Numbered from the stretch's first letter, positions 47,138 through 57,278 are shown. The stretch: DNA of 64,000 nt from Halothiobacillus sp. (GCA_024636015.1 JAGXHU010000077.1:1-64000); one strand, 5' to 3'. Numbers and translations are program-made. Notes: a model not told the origin generated them from the sequence alone.

Positions 47138-47734
47138 ATGATGCCCGCTCGCACCACGTCAGTGACCCGCCACACGGCGGAAACCCAGATTGACCTTTCG
47201 TTGAATCTTGACGGCTCAGGACGCACCGAGCTCAACACGGGCGTCCCGTTTTTCGAGCACATGCTCGACCAGATCACGCGACACGGTCTGATCGATCTCA
47301 CCCTGACCGCTCAGGGCGACCTGCACATCGACGACCACCACACGGTCGAGGACTGCGGGATCGTGTTCGGCCAGGCGCTGGCCAAGGCACTGGGCGACAA
47401 GCGTGGCATCACGCGCTATGGTCACGCCTATGTGCCACTGGACGAAGCGTTGTCCCGTGTGGTCATCGACCTCTCCGGCCGACCGGGTCTGGTGTTCTCC
47501 TGCGACTTCACGCGGGCGACCATCGGCCGGTTCGAAACCCAACTCGTCGAAGAGTTCTTTCGGGGTATGGTCAATCACGCTGGCATGACCCTGCACATCG
47601 ACAATATCCGCGGCGAAAACGCACACCATCAGGCCGAGACCATTTTCAAGGCGTTTGGTCGGGCACTGCGGATGGCAATCAGTGCCGATGAACGTCAGGT
47701 CAACCAGATCCCCTCCACCAAAGGCGCCCTCTAA
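47138..47734 (+). CDS. hisB: imidazoleglycerol-phosphate dehydratase
   Basis: 198 residues from ATG 47138 (a second ATG follows directly). Monofunctional form without the HAD phosphatase domain that is fused in enterobacteria. Catalyses the dehydration of imidazoleglycerol phosphate in histidine synthesis. The two internal repeats carry the manganese-binding histidine clusters [13 protein letters not shown]-type ([10 protein letters not shown]) and [14 protein letters not shown]. First gene of a tightly packed his run; hisH starts two bases after its stop. Confidence 0.96.
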   Translation: MMPARTTSVTRHTAETQIDLSLNLDGSGRTELNTGVPFFEHMLDQITRHGLIDLTLTAQGDLHIDDHHTVEDCGIVFGQALAKALGDKRGITRYGHAYVPLDEALSRVVIDLSGRPGLVFSCDFTRATIGRFETQLVEEFFRGMVNHAGMTLHIDNIRGENAHHQAETIFKAFGRALRMAISADERQVNQIPSTKGAL

Positions 47735-47736
47735 CC

Positions 47737-48387
47737 ATGGCGGGATCGATCGTGATCGTCGATTACGGCATGGGCAACCTGCGCTCGGTCGCAAAAGCCG
47801 TCGAGCATGTCGCCCCGGTTGGTACGCAGGTTCTGATCTCGGATTCGGCCGATGCGATCCTGAACGCGGATCGCGTGGTGTTTCCGGGCCAAGGGGCGGC
47901 CGCCGATTGCATGGCAGCACTGCACGGACGCGGGCTGGTAGCCCCCCTAGCCGAGGCCGCCCGTACCCGCCCCTTTCTCGGCATCTGCATGGGTATGCAG
48001 GTCATGCTCAGTCACAGTGAAGAAAATCAGGGCGTTCATCTGCTGAACTGGTTTGAAGGCACGGTGCAGCATTTCCCATCAATGCATGATGCCAACGGTT
48101 TGGCGCTGAAGATCCCGCAAATGGGCTGGAACGGTATTCGACACACGCATCCGCACCCTTTGTGGCACGGCATCGCCGATGAGGCCCGTTTCTATTTCGT
48201 TCACAGCTATTTCTGCCGCCCGAACGACACCAACCTCGTCGCCGGTAGTACGGATTACGGCATGACATACGCGTCAGCATTGGCGCAGGGTTCGGTATTT
48301 GCCATTCAGGCACATCCGGAAAAGAGTGCGGCGGACGGATTGACGCTGCTGAAAAATTTCACCCGCTGGGACGGCAAAGCCGACTAG
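47737..48387 (+). CDS. hisH: imidazole glycerol phosphate synthase, glutaminase subunit
   Basis: 216 residues, class I glutamine amidotransferase. Visible: [10 protein letters not shown] at the N-terminus, oxyanion PGQGAA, nucleophile Cys in FLGICMGMQ, and the His-x-Glu of the triad in QAHPEKS. It supplies ammonia to HisF to form imidazoleglycerol phosphate and AICAR. Two bases separate it from hisB; hisA follows after 35 bases. Confidence 0.96.
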   Translation: MAGSIVIVDYGMGNLRSVAKAVEHVAPVGTQVLISDSADAILNADRVVFPGQGAAADCMAALHGRGLVAPLAEAARTRPFLGICMGMQVMLSHSEENQGVHLLNWFEGTVQHFPSMHDANGLALKIPQMGWNGIRHTHPHPLWHGIADEARFYFVHSYFCRPNDTNLVAGSTDYGMTYASALAQGSVFAIQAHPEKSAADGLTLLKNFTRWDGKAD

Positions 48388-48422
48388 CTCACCCCAATAC
48401 CCGCGTATCGAGGACGCGTTCT

Positions 48423-49178
48423 ATGTTACTCATCCCAGCGATTGACTTGAAAGATGGTGCCTGTGTCCGATTGAAACAGGGCAGGATGGAAGACAATACG
48501 GTGTTTTCGGACGACCCGCTGGCCATGGCACAGCGTTGGGTCGACGCCGGCGCACGTCGTCTGCATCTCGTCGACCTGGATGGCGCCTTTGCAGGCAGCC
48601 CCCGGAATCGCAGCAGCATTGCCGCGATCTGCGAAGCGTTCCCCGATCTGCCCATCCAGGTCGGCGGCGGCATCCGGGACGAGGAGACCATCGAGCAGTA
48701 TCTCGATATGGGCGTGTCCTACGTCATCATCGGCACGAAAGCGGTTGCCGAACCCCACTTCATCGCAGACGTCTGCCTGTCCTTCCCCGGACATATCATC
48801 GTTGGTCTAGATGCCAAGGACGGCAAGGTCGCCATTGATGGCTGGTCCAAAATATCCAGTCACGATGTCACTGATCTGGCCCGGCGATTCGAGCAGGATG
48901 GGGTCTCCTCGATCGTATTCACGGATATCGCCCGTGACGGCATGATGCAGGGCGCCAATATGGAGGCCACCCGAGCCCTGGCGCGCGCCGTACGCATCCC
49001 GATCATTGCCTCAGGCGGCATGACGGACATGAGCGATATCGAACGGCTCATCGACGCAGCAGATGACGGCGTTGCCGGGGCCATCATCGGCCGAGCCCTG
49101 TATGAAGGCGGCATCGATCTGGGCGTTGCCCAGGCACGTGTCGACGAACGCTGCGGCATCCCACCTTTCACGGAATGA
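48423..49178 (+). CDS. hisA: ProFAR isomerase
   Basis: 251 residues, a TIM barrel with two-fold symmetry. [13 protein letters not shown] at the first strand carries the catalytic Asp; the second half has [16 protein letters not shown]-type [11 protein letters not shown] with the second Asp. It opens the ribose of ProFAR in histidine synthesis. The close relation to hisF, which lies 65 bases downstream, is visible in the GGGIRD and GG phosphate loops. RBS is weak before ATG 48423. Confidence 0.96.
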   Translation: MLLIPAIDLKDGACVRLKQGRMEDNTVFSDDPLAMAQRWVDAGARRLHLVDLDGAFAGSPRNRSSIAAICEAFPDLPIQVGGGIRDEETIEQYLDMGVSYVIIGTKAVAEPHFIADVCLSFPGHIIVGLDAKDGKVAIDGWSKISSHDVTDLARRFEQDGVSSIVFTDIARDGMMQGANMEATRALARAVRIPIIASGGMTDMSDIERLIDAADDGVAGAIIGRALYEGGIDLGVAQARVDERCGIPPFTE

Positions 49179-49243
49179 GCCCACCGGCATCGGACCATAC
49201 CTTCCATCCGCCCACGCGCACAGACATCCATGAGCACACACCC

Positions 49244-50017
49244 ATGACCCTCGCCAAACGGATCATCCCCTGTCTCGACGTGGCCGACGGCCGTGTCGTC
49301 AAGGGCGTCCAGTTCGAATCCCTGCGCGATGCGGGCGACCCGGTCGAGGCCGCACGCCGTTATAACGACGAGGGCGCGGACGAACTCACCTTTCTGGATA
49401 TTTCCGCCTCCCACGAGGGCCGGGACACCATGCGTCACGTGGTCGAACAGGTGGCCGAGCAGGTGTTCATCCCGCTGACCGTTGGGGGTGGGATTCGCGC
49501 CCTGTCCGATGTGCGGCGCCTGCTGAACGCCGGGGCCGACAAGGTGTCGATCAATACCGCCGCCGTGCACAATCCGGATCTCATCAAGGAAATCGCCAAC
49601 TCGATCGGGGCGCAATGCCTGGTCGTGGCGATCGATGCACGGCGTGTTTCCGCCCCCGGCGAACCCCTGCGCTGGGAAATATTCACGCACGGCGGGCGCA
49701 AGCCCACCGGGCTAGACGCGGTGGAGTGGGCTATTCGCATGACGCAGTTCGGCGCCGGCGAACTGCTGGTCACCAGCATGGATCGGGATGGCACCAAGCA
49801 GGGTTTCGACCTGCCGCTCACCCGCGCAATTGCGGATGCCGTCACGGTCCCGGTCATCGCCTCGGGCGGCGTTGGCACGTTGGACGACCTGACTGCGGGC
49901 ATTCTCGAAGGCCACGCGGATGCCGTTCTGGCCGCCAGCATCTTCCATTTCGGCACCTACCGGATCGCCGAGGCCAAGGCCAACATGGCGGCCGCCGGCA
50001 TTGAGGTCCGTCAATAA
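49244..50017 (+). CDS. hisF: imidazole glycerol phosphate synthase, cyclase subunit
   Basis: 257 residues from ATG 49244, giving the family start [24 protein letters not shown] (in pieces). The frame is open further up without similarity. Catalytic aspartates are in IPCLDV and TSMDRDGTK; phosphate-binding loops are GGGIR and ASGGVG. It joins the ammonia channel with HisH. Part of the his cluster. Confidence 0.96.
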   Translation: MTLAKRIIPCLDVADGRVVKGVQFESLRDAGDPVEAARRYNDEGADELTFLDISASHEGRDTMRHVVEQVAEQVFIPLTVGGGIRALSDVRRLLNAGADKVSINTAAVHNPDLIKEIANSIGAQCLVVAIDARRVSAPGEPLRWEIFTHGGRKPTGLDAVEWAIRMTQFGAGELLVTSMDRDGTKQGFDLPLTRAIADAVTVPVIASGGVGTLDDLTAGILEGHADAVLAASIFHFGTYRIAEAKANMAAAGIEVRQ

Positions 50018-50087
50018 ACGGCGCGCGGGGCGCCGAGGATCGATTTTCGGTCGTCGCTGCTATACTCACCCTCCATTTGATTTTCTG

Positions 50088-50495
50088 ATGACGCCCGCCA
50101 TGCCCGACGCCACCACCAACTGGATTGCCGACATCACCTGGACCGACGACGGCCTGGTACCGGTGATCGCCCAGGATCATAAGAGCGGTCGCATCCTGAT
50201 GTTCGCGTGGATGAACCGCACGGCGCTCGAGCAAACGGTCGCCACGGGCGAAGCCGTCTATTACTCCCGGTCGCGCGAGCGGCTCTGGCACAAGGGGGAG
50301 CAAAGCGGTCATGTTCAGCGTGTCCACGACATCCGGCTGGACTGCGATGGCGACGTAATTCTGCTGTGTATTGAACAGATCGGCCACATTGCCTGTCACA
50401 CAGGGCGGGAAAGCTGTTTTTACCGTCATTTGCACAATAATGAATGGCAGATCACCGACCCTGTATTAAAATCCCCGGATGAAATTTATGGCTAA
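50088..50495 (+). CDS. hisI: phosphoribosyl-AMP cyclohydrolase
   Basis: 135 residues from ATG 50088; an ATG at 50100 is a slightly shorter option. Monofunctional His[25 protein letters not shown], then the zinc and magnesium site in [14 protein letters not shown] and [14 protein letters not shown] with three cysteines. It hydrolyses the adenine ring of PR-AMP. The 3' end overlaps hisE by 8 bases. In many gammaproteobacteria hisI and hisE are fused; here they are separate. Confidence 0.95.
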   Translation: MTPAMPDATTNWIADITWTDDGLVPVIAQDHKSGRILMFAWMNRTALEQTVATGEAVYYSRSRERLWHKGEQSGHVQRVHDIRLDCDGDVILLCIEQIGHIACHTGRESCFYRHLHNNEWQITDPVLKSPDEIYG

Positions 50496-50841
50496 CCCCG
50501 AGAACACCCCCGAGGCCAACGCCATTCTCCAGCAGCTCGCTCAAGTGATTGAGCAACGCAAGCTGGCGGACCCGTCAAGTTCCTATGTGGCCGCTCTGTT
50601 TGCTAAAGGGCGCGGCAAGATCGCCCAAAAGATTGGCGAAGAAGGCGTAGAAGTCGCCCTGGCTGCCGTTGGCGGTCATTCGGAAGAGATCATCGCCGAA
50701 ATGGCGGATTTGTGGTTCCACAGTCTGGTATTGTTGGCGGACGCCAATCTATCGCACCAGGCTGTGCTGAATGAACTGGCACATCGCTTTGGCCTGTCCG
50801 GACTTGAAGAAAAGGCAAGCCGGTCCAATAACCCTTCATAG
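50488..50841 (+). CDS. hisE: phosphoribosyl-ATP pyrophosphatase
   Basis: 117 residues from ATG 50488, with an in-frame ATG at 50479 as alternative. All-helical MazG-like fold with the metal site in [13 protein letters not shown] and [17 protein letters not shown]. It removes pyrophosphate from PR-ATP, the second step of histidine synthesis. It ends 28 bases before tatA, and a direct his-tat junction like this occurs in many proteobacteria. Confidence 0.95.
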   Translation: MANPENTPEANAILQQLAQVIEQRKLADPSSSYVAALFAKGRGKIAQKIGEEGVEVALAAVGGHSEEIIAEMADLWFHSLVLLADANLSHQAVLNELAHRFGLSGLEEKASRSNNPS

Positions 50842-50869
50842 ATTCACGTTTTTTTGAGGAGCATAAACA

Positions 50870-51154
50870 ATGGGTAGTTTTAGTATTTGGCACTGGTTGG
50901 TTATTTTAGCAATCGTGTTGCTGCTGTTCGGCACCAAGCGTCTGAAAAACCTGGGCAGCGATCTGGGCAGCGCAATCAAGGGCTTCAAAAGCGCCGTGAA
51001 GGATGAAGAAAAAACGGACGAAACACCCGCTCAGGCAGCCAACAAGGCACCTGATACCATCGTCCACAAGGACGTTGATGCGGGCCGCGTGATCGAAGGC
51101 GAGCCGACGACACGCCAGGAACACACGGATACGACGCCCCCCAAACAAGGCTGA
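50870..51154 (+). CDS. tatA: twin-arginine translocase TatA
   Basis: 94 residues. N-terminal membrane helix ([16 protein letters not shown]), hinge [21 protein letters not shown] with the conserved Phe-Gly, then an amphipathic helix and a polar tail. TatA oligomers form the passage for folded, cofactor-bearing proteins. Good ribosome site GAGGAG 8 bases before ATG. Its customers in this window probably include the thioredoxin-like lipoprotein at 1787. Confidence 0.95.
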   Translation: MGSFSIWHWLVILAIVLLLFGTKRLKNLGSDLGSAIKGFKSAVKDEEKTDETPAQAANKAPDTIVHKDVDAGRVIEGEPTTRQEHTDTTPPKQG

Positions 51155-51195
51155 ACGACGTGTCTTTATTCCGCATGACTGCCAGGGGCTAAACC

Positions 51196-51777
51196 GTGTT
51201 CGGACTCAGCATCTGGGAAATCTTTCTGATCCTCGTGATCGCCCTGCTCGTGGTCGGGCCCGAACGGCTGCCCGGGCTGGCGCGCACCATCGGCGGCTGG
51301 GTATCCAAGGTGAAGCGATTTGTCGCCAAGGCCAAGGAGGAGCTGGACAGTGAGTTCAATCTGCAAGACATGCATAATCTTTTGAATTCGCAAGAATCGG
51401 AGATCGCCAAGTTGCGCGCGCTGGTTGAGGAAACACGTCAGGAAGTCACCGACTCGGGCCGGCAGGTTCTAGGCGCGGTGGATGAGGCTCATGCCAGTTT
51501 CCGTGACGCAGCGCAATCCGAACATGCAGCGACTTCCGCGTCTGAAGAGGCCACCGCGCACGGCACGGGCGAGTCAGCCACGTCGCCAGACCATCCTGCC
51601 CCCCCGGCAGAAGCGGCCAAGCCCCTGAGCTTCGAAGACGAAATCCGCGCGCTGGAAGAAAGCTCCGGCCAAGCATTCAAGCGCCCGTTCGAGCCTTTGC
51701 CCGAACCGGTCCCCGAACCGATAGCGCCCACCAGTGGCGCGACCGAATCAAACAGTCAGAATCCAAAATCAACATGA
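51196..51777 (+). CDS. tatB: twin-arginine translocase TatB
   Basis: 193 residues from GTG 51196. Opens MFGLSIWEIFLILVIALLVVGPERLP (in pieces), the hallmark of TatB, with Glu8 in the membrane helix and the GPERLP hinge; then the amphipathic helix and a long Glu/Ala/Pro-rich tail. TatB with TatC forms the signal-peptide receptor. Overlaps tatC by 4 bases. Confidence 0.94.
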   Translation: MFGLSIWEIFLILVIALLVVGPERLPGLARTIGGWVSKVKRFVAKAKEELDSEFNLQDMHNLLNSQESEIAKLRALVEETRQEVTDSGRQVLGAVDEAHASFRDAAQSEHAATSASEEATAHGTGESATSPDHPAPPAEAAKPLSFEDEIRALEESSGQAFKRPFEPLPEPVPEPIAPTSGATESNSQNPKST

Positions 51778-52841
51778 GCGAACATGAATCGTCCGCCCCT
51801 GATACCGACGTGCAAGAATCCGGCATCAGCGGATTTCTCACGCATCTGGTCGAGCTCCGCAACCGACTGCTGAAATCCGTGCTGGTTGTGCTCCTGCTGT
51901 TCCTGGCCCTGTTTCCGTTCCGCAACGAACTGTTCACTCTGCTGGCAGATCCGCTGTCGCGCCACATGCCGGCCGGCACCACGATGATCGCTGTCCAAGT
52001 CGCAGCACCCTTTTTCATTCCGTTGAAACTGACCGCCCTGACGGCCGTGTTTATCGCCATTCCATTCCTGTTGTATCAACTCTGGGCCTTTATCGCTCCC
52101 GGTCTGTACAAGCACGAACGAAAAATGGTCGCGCCACTAGTCTTTTCCAGCACGATCCTGTTCTATCTGGGTGCGTGCTTCGCCTATTTTGTCGTCTTCC
52201 CCATTGTGTTCGGTTTCCTGAGCACGGCCGGTCCCGCGGATGTGAACTTCGCGCCTGACATCGGTGAGTACCTGAGCTTCGTCACCTCGTTGTTCTTTGC
52301 CTTCGGGTTCGTATTCGAGGTCCCCGTCGCCATCGTGCTGCTGGTGATCGTCGGGGTGGTCACGCCGGACAAGCTGGCGGAGTTTCGGCGGTATGCCATC
52401 CTCAGTGCCTTCATCATCGGCGCTATCCTGACCCCACCCGATGTGCTGTCACAATTCATGATGGCCGTGCCTATCTGGTTACTGTACGAACTGGGCATCA
52501 TCGTTGGTCGCATTGTGCTTAAGACACGGAAAGCCAACGAGGAAGACGCAACCGAACCTGAAGCACCGACTGATCCGGAGGACGATCAGGCCACCACGGA
52601 GCGGCATCAACGCTACGAACTGGAAGCCGTAGACACTGTCGATCTGGACAAGGCTTTTGATGAGGCAGAGGCGGAGCAGCGTCAGCTTGATGAACCCAAG
52701 AAGGACGATGAATCTGGGCAACCCCCGGAAGATTCAGCATCCTCATCTCCCGTGAACGATGCGCCCGAAACCGGAACAACACCCGATTCGACGCCGCCCC
52801 CAGCTGAAACGCCACCCAAAAAGCCTGGTGATCCGGCTTAA
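51774..52841 (+). CDS. tatC: twin-arginine translocase TatC with long acidic tail
   Basis: 355 residues; a normal TatC is about 250. Residues 20 to 250 contain the six membrane helices and family blocks HLVELRNRLLKS, the conserved LWAFIAPGLYKHER and FAFGFVFEVPV, and GAILTPPDVLSQ. The remaining 105 residues are hydrophilic and strongly acidic with Pro/Glu/Asp repeats and would lie in the cytosol. TatC recognises the twin-arginine signal. Start ATG at 51774 overlaps tatB. Confidence 0.94.
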   Translation: MSEHESSAPDTDVQESGISGFLTHLVELRNRLLKSVLVVLLLFLALFPFRNELFTLLADPLSRHMPAGTTMIAVQVAAPFFIPLKLTALTAVFIAIPFLLYQLWAFIAPGLYKHERKMVAPLVFSSTILFYLGACFAYFVVFPIVFGFLSTAGPADVNFAPDIGEYLSFVTSLFFAFGFVFEVPVAIVLLVIVGVVTPDKLAEFRRYAILSAFIIGAILTPPDVLSQFMMAVPIWLLYELGIIVGRIVLKTRKANEEDATEPEAPTDPEDDQATTERHQRYELEAVDTVDLDKAFDEAEAEQRQLDEPKKDDESGQPPEDSASSSPVNDAPETGTTPDSTPPPAETPPKKPGDPA

Positions 52842-52916
52842 AAAGTCGAACACGAACCGAACCCTGACGGGCAGCCACCCTGCCCGACGGAATTGTTTGA
52901 ACCCGAGGAAGTACCT

Positions 52917-54458
52917 ATGTCGAGAAATGCGCCCCGCCGTCCTGTGTTGCTGGTGATCATGGATGGGATTGGCGTCAATCCCAGCCGTGAAAACAATGCT
53001 TTTGTCCTGGCAAAAACCCCCAACCTGGATCATCTGTTTGCGCACCACCCACACACCGTCATCGAGGCTTCCGGGCGCGCCTGCGGTCTGCCGGATGGAC
53101 AGATGGGCAACTCCGAGGTGGGGCATCTCACCCTCGGCTGTGGCGACCTGCTGCGCCAGGATTTGGTGCGCATCGATGACGCGATTACCGATGGCAGCTT
53201 TTTCAACAACACCGCGCTGATCGAAGCGGCGCAAAAAGCGGCACAGGACAAACGCCCCCTGCATTTGATCGGCCTGGTTTCCGATGGCGGCGTCCACAGC
53301 CACATCAACCATCTGCTGGCTCTGGTCGACCTGGCCGGCCAGCACGGCGCGCGCCCACTGATCCATATGATCACCGACGGACGAGATACAGCCCCCAAAT
53401 CCGCGCGCAGCTATCTGCCGGAGCTTGAAGCGAAACTAACATCGGTCGGCGGCGCCATCGCCACAATCAGCGGTCGTTACTATGCGATGGATCGCGATCA
53501 ACGCTGGGAACGGACCGAGCTAGCCTGGCAAACCATCGTCCGCGGCGCGGGCGAACACTTCGCCACGGCCGCCGATGCGCTGACGCACTCCTATGCAGCC
53601 GACAAAACCGATGAGTTTGTGCTACCGGCAACGCTGGATGCCTATGAACCCATCGAGGATAGCGACGCGGTCATTTTTTTCAATTTCCGTAACGATCGCC
53701 CCCGCCAACTGACCGAAGCCTTGGGGCAACCTGAGTTCAGCGGCTTTGATCGTGGCGACTATCAACGGGCGCTAGTCACCTGTCTGACCGAATACGATCC
53801 GCGTTTTCTTTCCCCAATTGGCTTCCCACCGGAACGGCCAAAAAACGTTTTAGCCGAGGTGATCAGCCAAGCCGGGATTAAACAGTTTCACTGCGCGGAA
53901 ACCGAGAAATACGCCCATGTGACTTTCTTCTTCAATGGCGGCAAGGAAGAGCCCTTTGCTGGCGAGGATCGCTACATGGCGCCCTCACCCAAGGTGGCGA
54001 CCTATGACCTGCAACCCGAAATGAGTGCGGCGGAAGTGGCAGATGCGGCCATTAGAGCGGTTGAAAGCGAGCAATATGGTTTTGTACTGGTCAATTTCGC
54101 CAACGGCGACATGGTGGGCCATACCGCAATTCGCGAAGCCGTCATCAAGGCCGTCGAAACGGTGGATACTCAGGTTGGCCGTCTGGTCGAAGTGGCACAG
54201 AAGAGCGGTTACTCCATCATCCTGACGGCCGATCACGGCAACTGTGACGAAATGCTCGACCCGGTCACCGGCGAGCCGCACACCCAGCACACGGTCTATC
54301 CCGTGCCCTGCCTGCTGATCGACGAAACACCATCGCGGCTGCGCACCGGCGGCGGTATCGCCCACATCGCTGCCACCGTGCTGGAACTGATGGGACTTCC
54401 CGTCCCCAAGAAGATGAAGCGTTCGCTGCTGCTGAATGGTCCCGGCACGGTCGAATAA
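52917..54458 (+). CDS. gpmI: 2,3-bisphosphoglycerate-independent phosphoglycerate mutase
   Basis: 513 residues from ATG 52917 with GAGGAA 7 bases before it. Interconverts 3- and 2-phosphoglycerate using two manganese ions and a phosphoserine intermediate. LLVIMDGIG has the first metal aspartate; catalytic Ser66 is in GQMGNSEVGH; DGRDTAPKSA and FNFRNDRPRQL bind substrate; GDMVGHT and TADHGNCDEM complete the metal sites. Belongs to the alkaline phosphatase superfamily and is unrelated to the cofactor-dependent enzyme. Last gene of the his-tat run, 75 bases after tatC. Confidence 0.97.
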   Translation: MSRNAPRRPVLLVIMDGIGVNPSRENNAFVLAKTPNLDHLFAHHPHTVIEASGRACGLPDGQMGNSEVGHLTLGCGDLLRQDLVRIDDAITDGSFFNNTALIEAAQKAAQDKRPLHLIGLVSDGGVHSHINHLLALVDLAGQHGARPLIHMITDGRDTAPKSARSYLPELEAKLTSVGGAIATISGRYYAMDRDQRWERTELAWQTIVRGAGEHFATAADALTHSYAADKTDEFVLPATLDAYEPIEDSDAVIFFNFRNDRPRQLTEALGQPEFSGFDRGDYQRALVTCLTEYDPRFLSPIGFPPERPKNVLAEVISQAGIKQFHCAETEKYAHVTFFFNGGKEEPFAGEDRYMAPSPKVATYDLQPEMSAAEVADAAIRAVESEQYGFVLVNFANGDMVGHTAIREAVIKAVETVDTQVGRLVEVAQKSGYSIILTADHGNCDEMLDPVTGEPHTQHTVYPVPCLLIDETPSRLRTGGGIAHIAATVLELMGLPVPKKMKRSLLLNGPGTVE

Positions 54459-54468
54459 GCGATTATCG

Positions 54469-54500
54469 CACCCCGGCTAAGACAGGCGGGGTGGGTGTTT
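54469..54500 (+). terminator. possible terminator of gpmI
   Basis: CACCCCG and CGGGGTG form a 7-base stem around an 11-base loop; the T-rich tail (GGTGTTT) is weak. It runs up to the convergent fetB-like stop. Confidence 0.5.
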
Positions 54501-55293
54501 AACTACCCAGTCGATCCAGTCGCAGGCGATCCCGTGCATCGAACAGACGCAAACTGCCCAGATGCACGGCCAACATCGAACCGAATCCGGTGGCGGCCGT
54601 AATCAATAACATGATCAGAATCTGGTAGCGCACGGCCTCCATCGGCGGTGCGCCCGCTAGTATCTGCCCGGTCATCATGCCGGGCAGACTGATCAACCCG
54701 GCAGCCGCCAACATGTTCAGGGTCGGGATCAACCCGGCGCGCAAGGCGTCGGCCCGCAACTCACGGGTTGCCGTGCGTGCGGTTTGCCCCATCAGCAACC
54801 GTGCCTCGATCTGATTCCGACTCGACCAGGCGGTTTGTGTCAAATGATTCAGCGCCAGACCGATTCCGGTCATCGTGTTCCCCAAAATCATGCCCAACAG
54901 GGGAATCGCATACTGGGGGGTATACCAGGGCTGGGGCTGAATAATCACCGTCAGGGTGAACAGGGTAATAATCGCCGCCGTCACGCCCATTGAAGCCAGA
55001 CCAATCCCATACCCACGCCAGCCCTTGATCGGCCGTTTCTGGCGCGCAGTCACCTCATACCCGGCTAACAGCAGCATCACGGCAGCCATCAGGGTGATCC
55101 AGCCCAGATTGGCGACGGCGAACAGGCTTTTGAGCACCATCCCGACCAACAGCAGTTGCAGCACCATTCGCACGCTGCCCCAAACCAAGGACCGTAACAG
55201 CCCCAGGCCAAGCAGCAGCTGCACGCCACCGAGCGCCAACACCAAAAGGCCGGCCAAGACGAGATCAAACACCGAAAGAATCTGAATATTCAT
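54499..55293 (-). CDS. fetB: FetB/YbbM-type ABC exporter permease
   Basis: 264 residues, about seven hydrophobic helices, UPF0014 family. Family blocks: LGLLRSLVWGSVRMVLQLLLVG near the start, IPLLGMILGNTMTGIGLALN in the middle, and NMLAAAGLISLPGMMTGQILAG late. In E. coli FetAB lowers iron stress by exporting iron or a related substrate. The start overlaps the ATPase gene by 4 bases, so the two form an operon. Whether the substrate is iron here is unproven, though iron-sulfur-rich metabolism would make iron export useful. Confidence 0.85.
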   Translation of the reverse strand: MNIQILSVFDLVLAGLLVLALGGVQLLLGLGLLRSLVWGSVRMVLQLLLVGMVLKSLFAVANLGWITLMAAVMLLLAGYEVTARQKRPIKGWRGYGIGLASMGVTAAIITLFTLTVIIQPQPWYTPQYAIPLLGMILGNTMTGIGLALNHLTQTAWSSRNQIEARLLMGQTARTATRELRADALRAGLIPTLNMLAAAGLISLPGMMTGQILAGAPPMEAVRYQILIMLLITAATGFGSMLAVHLGSLRLFDARDRLRLDRLGS

Positions 55294-55883
55294 GAGAACA
55301 GTGCCCCTTCCGCCGTCATCTGCAAGACATGGGATCCCAGCTGTTCACGTGCTGTTGCGTCGTGGGTAACCCACACCGCTGCCGCCCCTTGTGATTGCAC
55401 GTAATCAGCCACAAGGGTTGCCATGGCGTGGGTATTTGCCTCGTCAAGATTGGCTGTTGGTTCGTCGAGCAGCAATACCTTGGGCTGCATCATAAGCGCC
55501 CGAAGTAACGCCAATCGCTGGCGCTCGCCAGTCGACAATCGCTCCACCGTAGCATTCAGCATCTCTGGCGACAGCGACAACCGCTGCAACCAATCGGCAG
55601 GCGGCAGCACCGTGAAGTGCGCCGACACTCCATCGGCCCACCAGCCGGACTCTGCCGGCACATAGGCCACTTGCCTGCGCCATTCGTCGGGTGGGGTGGC
55701 CGATTGAGCCACGTCATCGAGCGTGATCTCACCCGTATGCTCGGACAGATCGGCCAATGCGCGGAGCAATTGACTCTTACCCACCCCCGAAGCCCCTCGA
55801 ACGGTGAGTATGTCGCCGGATGTTAGCGTGAAACTGACCGGGGGCAAGTGCGCGCCCGCCACCTGTTGTACGGAAAATTGCAT
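55290..55883 (-). CDS. fetA: FetA/YbbL-type ABC ATPase
   Basis: 197 residues, short single ABC domain. Walker A GASGVGKSQLL at about residue 33, signature LSTGERQRLALLRALMM, Walker B VLLLDEPTANLDEAN, and the switch histidine in WVTHDATARE. Energises the adjacent FetB-like permease, whose gene overlaps its stop. ATG with complement 55881-55883. No substrate-binding protein is present, in agreement with an exporter. Confidence 0.87.
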   Translation of the reverse strand: MQFSVQQVAGAHLPPVSFTLTSGDILTVRGASGVGKSQLLRALADLSEHTGEITLDDVAQSATPPDEWRRQVAYVPAESGWWADGVSAHFTVLPPADWLQRLSLSPEMLNATVERLSTGERQRLALLRALMMQPKVLLLDEPTANLDEANTHAMATLVADYVQSQGAAAVWVTHDATAREQLGSHVLQMTAEGALFS

Positions 55884-55998
55884 CAGACGGTCAACCCGAA
55901 CGGTGCGGCGGTGATAGCGAAGGGGCGCATGGGGGGATTTTCCAAAAGAGCATCAAGACACGGCGTCACAGTATAGACGCCTCGCCAGCGCCCCGCAT

Positions 55999-57228
55999 TC
56001 AGGACAAATGCGTGGGCGGCGGAGTCAACCGAATCCAGAGATAAAGCCCAGACAAGAACATCGAGACGGCCACGAGCCAGAAAGGCAGGCTGAGCCCCCC
56101 GCTCCATTGTGCCGCCAGGCCTAAACCCAACCCGCCCACCGCATAACCCAGATCGCGCCAAAATCGGTATACACCTAAAATCCCCGCCCGCTGGGCAGGT
56201 TCGGCCCGATCGGCAACCGAGGCACCCAGCGTGGGATAGAGCAACGCCATACCGACGCCGATGGCACTCAACTCAATCACCCACAACCATGCTGTGGTGC
56301 TCAATCCAACCGCGAGCACGCCCGCGCCGCATAGCCACATGCCAGCCACCATCATCAACTTGCGGCTGATCCGATCCGACAACGGCCCCGTCACTAACTG
56401 GCCAGCGCCCCATACCACGCCATACACGGCAACCAACGAACCCGAAACGACCAGACTCATCCCATGTGCCATGAAGTACACCGGGAAGAACAGCCAAACG
56501 ATCGAATCAGTGAATTTCTCGACTAAACCGGCCTGATTCAAGGCGAACAGTGATCGATTTCCCCAACTGGCATAGCCAAAAAGTGCCCGCAGCCCTATCG
56601 GCTTGATCGGCGTCGAACCCTGATGAAGTAAGGCCCAGGGACGTGTCTCCTTGACCACCACAAGCGCAATAATCAATGCCAGCACGATCAGGGTTGTTGC
56701 AAAGTAAAACAGCCCAATGCGCGCACCATAAGTGTGAACAACCATCGCCGAGAGCATCCCGGCTATCGCCACACCGCCGTAACCAGCGAACTCGTTGAAG
56801 CCATTCACCAGGCCGCGCTGTCGAGCGTGGGTCAGATCCAGTTTGCTGTTCAGCGCCATCGACCAACTCAAGCCCTGGTTGATCCCCAAAAATACCGTGG
56901 CCAGGATAATCCAGCCCCAGCTGGGTCCATACAAGATGAGAAAGGGGATGGGCAATGCGCTGACCCAGCCAGCGATAAGCACCCGTCTGCGCCCCCATCG
57001 ATCCGACAATCCACCCGCGACCAGATTCAACAACGCTTTGACGACACCAAAAACAACAACAAACGTGGCAAGCGCCATAAAAGAGGTGGCGGCAAGCCCA
57101 AAATCAGATTCCGCCAGCTCCGGGAGCACGGTGCGCGTCATGCCGACCAGCCCCCCCACGAGGAATACTTGAAGCAAGTGCAGCGTGAACTGAGCGAGAT
57201 TGGGACGTATTCCATGGATCGGCGTCAT
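55999..57228 (-). CDS. major facilitator superfamily permease
   Basis: 409 residues from the ATG with complement 57226-57228, with AGGAA 7 bases before it; the frame is open 8 codons further. Twelve hydrophobic segments; the loop 2-3 motif GGLSDRWGRRRV and its second-half copy GPLSDRISRKL are classical MFS. LGINQGLSWSMALNSKLDLTHARQRG and FNEFAGYGGVA suggest a drug-resistance-type subfamily that contains many uncharacterised exporters. Its promoter region is shared with the divergently transcribed sulfur operon, and an operator-like inverted repeat lies between them, so it may belong to the same response. Substrate unknown. Confidence 0.82.
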   Translation of the reverse strand: MTPIHGIRPNLAQFTLHLLQVFLVGGLVGMTRTVLPELAESDFGLAATSFMALATFVVVFGVVKALLNLVAGGLSDRWGRRRVLIAGWVSALPIPFLILYGPSWGWIILATVFLGINQGLSWSMALNSKLDLTHARQRGLVNGFNEFAGYGGVAIAGMLSAMVVHTYGARIGLFYFATTLIVLALIIALVVVKETRPWALLHQGSTPIKPIGLRALFGYASWGNRSLFALNQAGLVEKFTDSIVWLFFPVYFMAHGMSLVVSGSLVAVYGVVWGAGQLVTGPLSDRISRKLMMVAGMWLCGAGVLAVGLSTTAWLWVIELSAIGVGMALLYPTLGASVADRAEPAQRAGILGVYRFWRDLGYAVGGLGLGLAAQWSGGLSLPFWLVAVSMFLSGLYLWIRLTPPPTHLS

Positions 57229-57278
57229 ACGCGTGTTTCCTGCTGACAACAATGAAGGTGAGTGCAGTATGAAACAAC

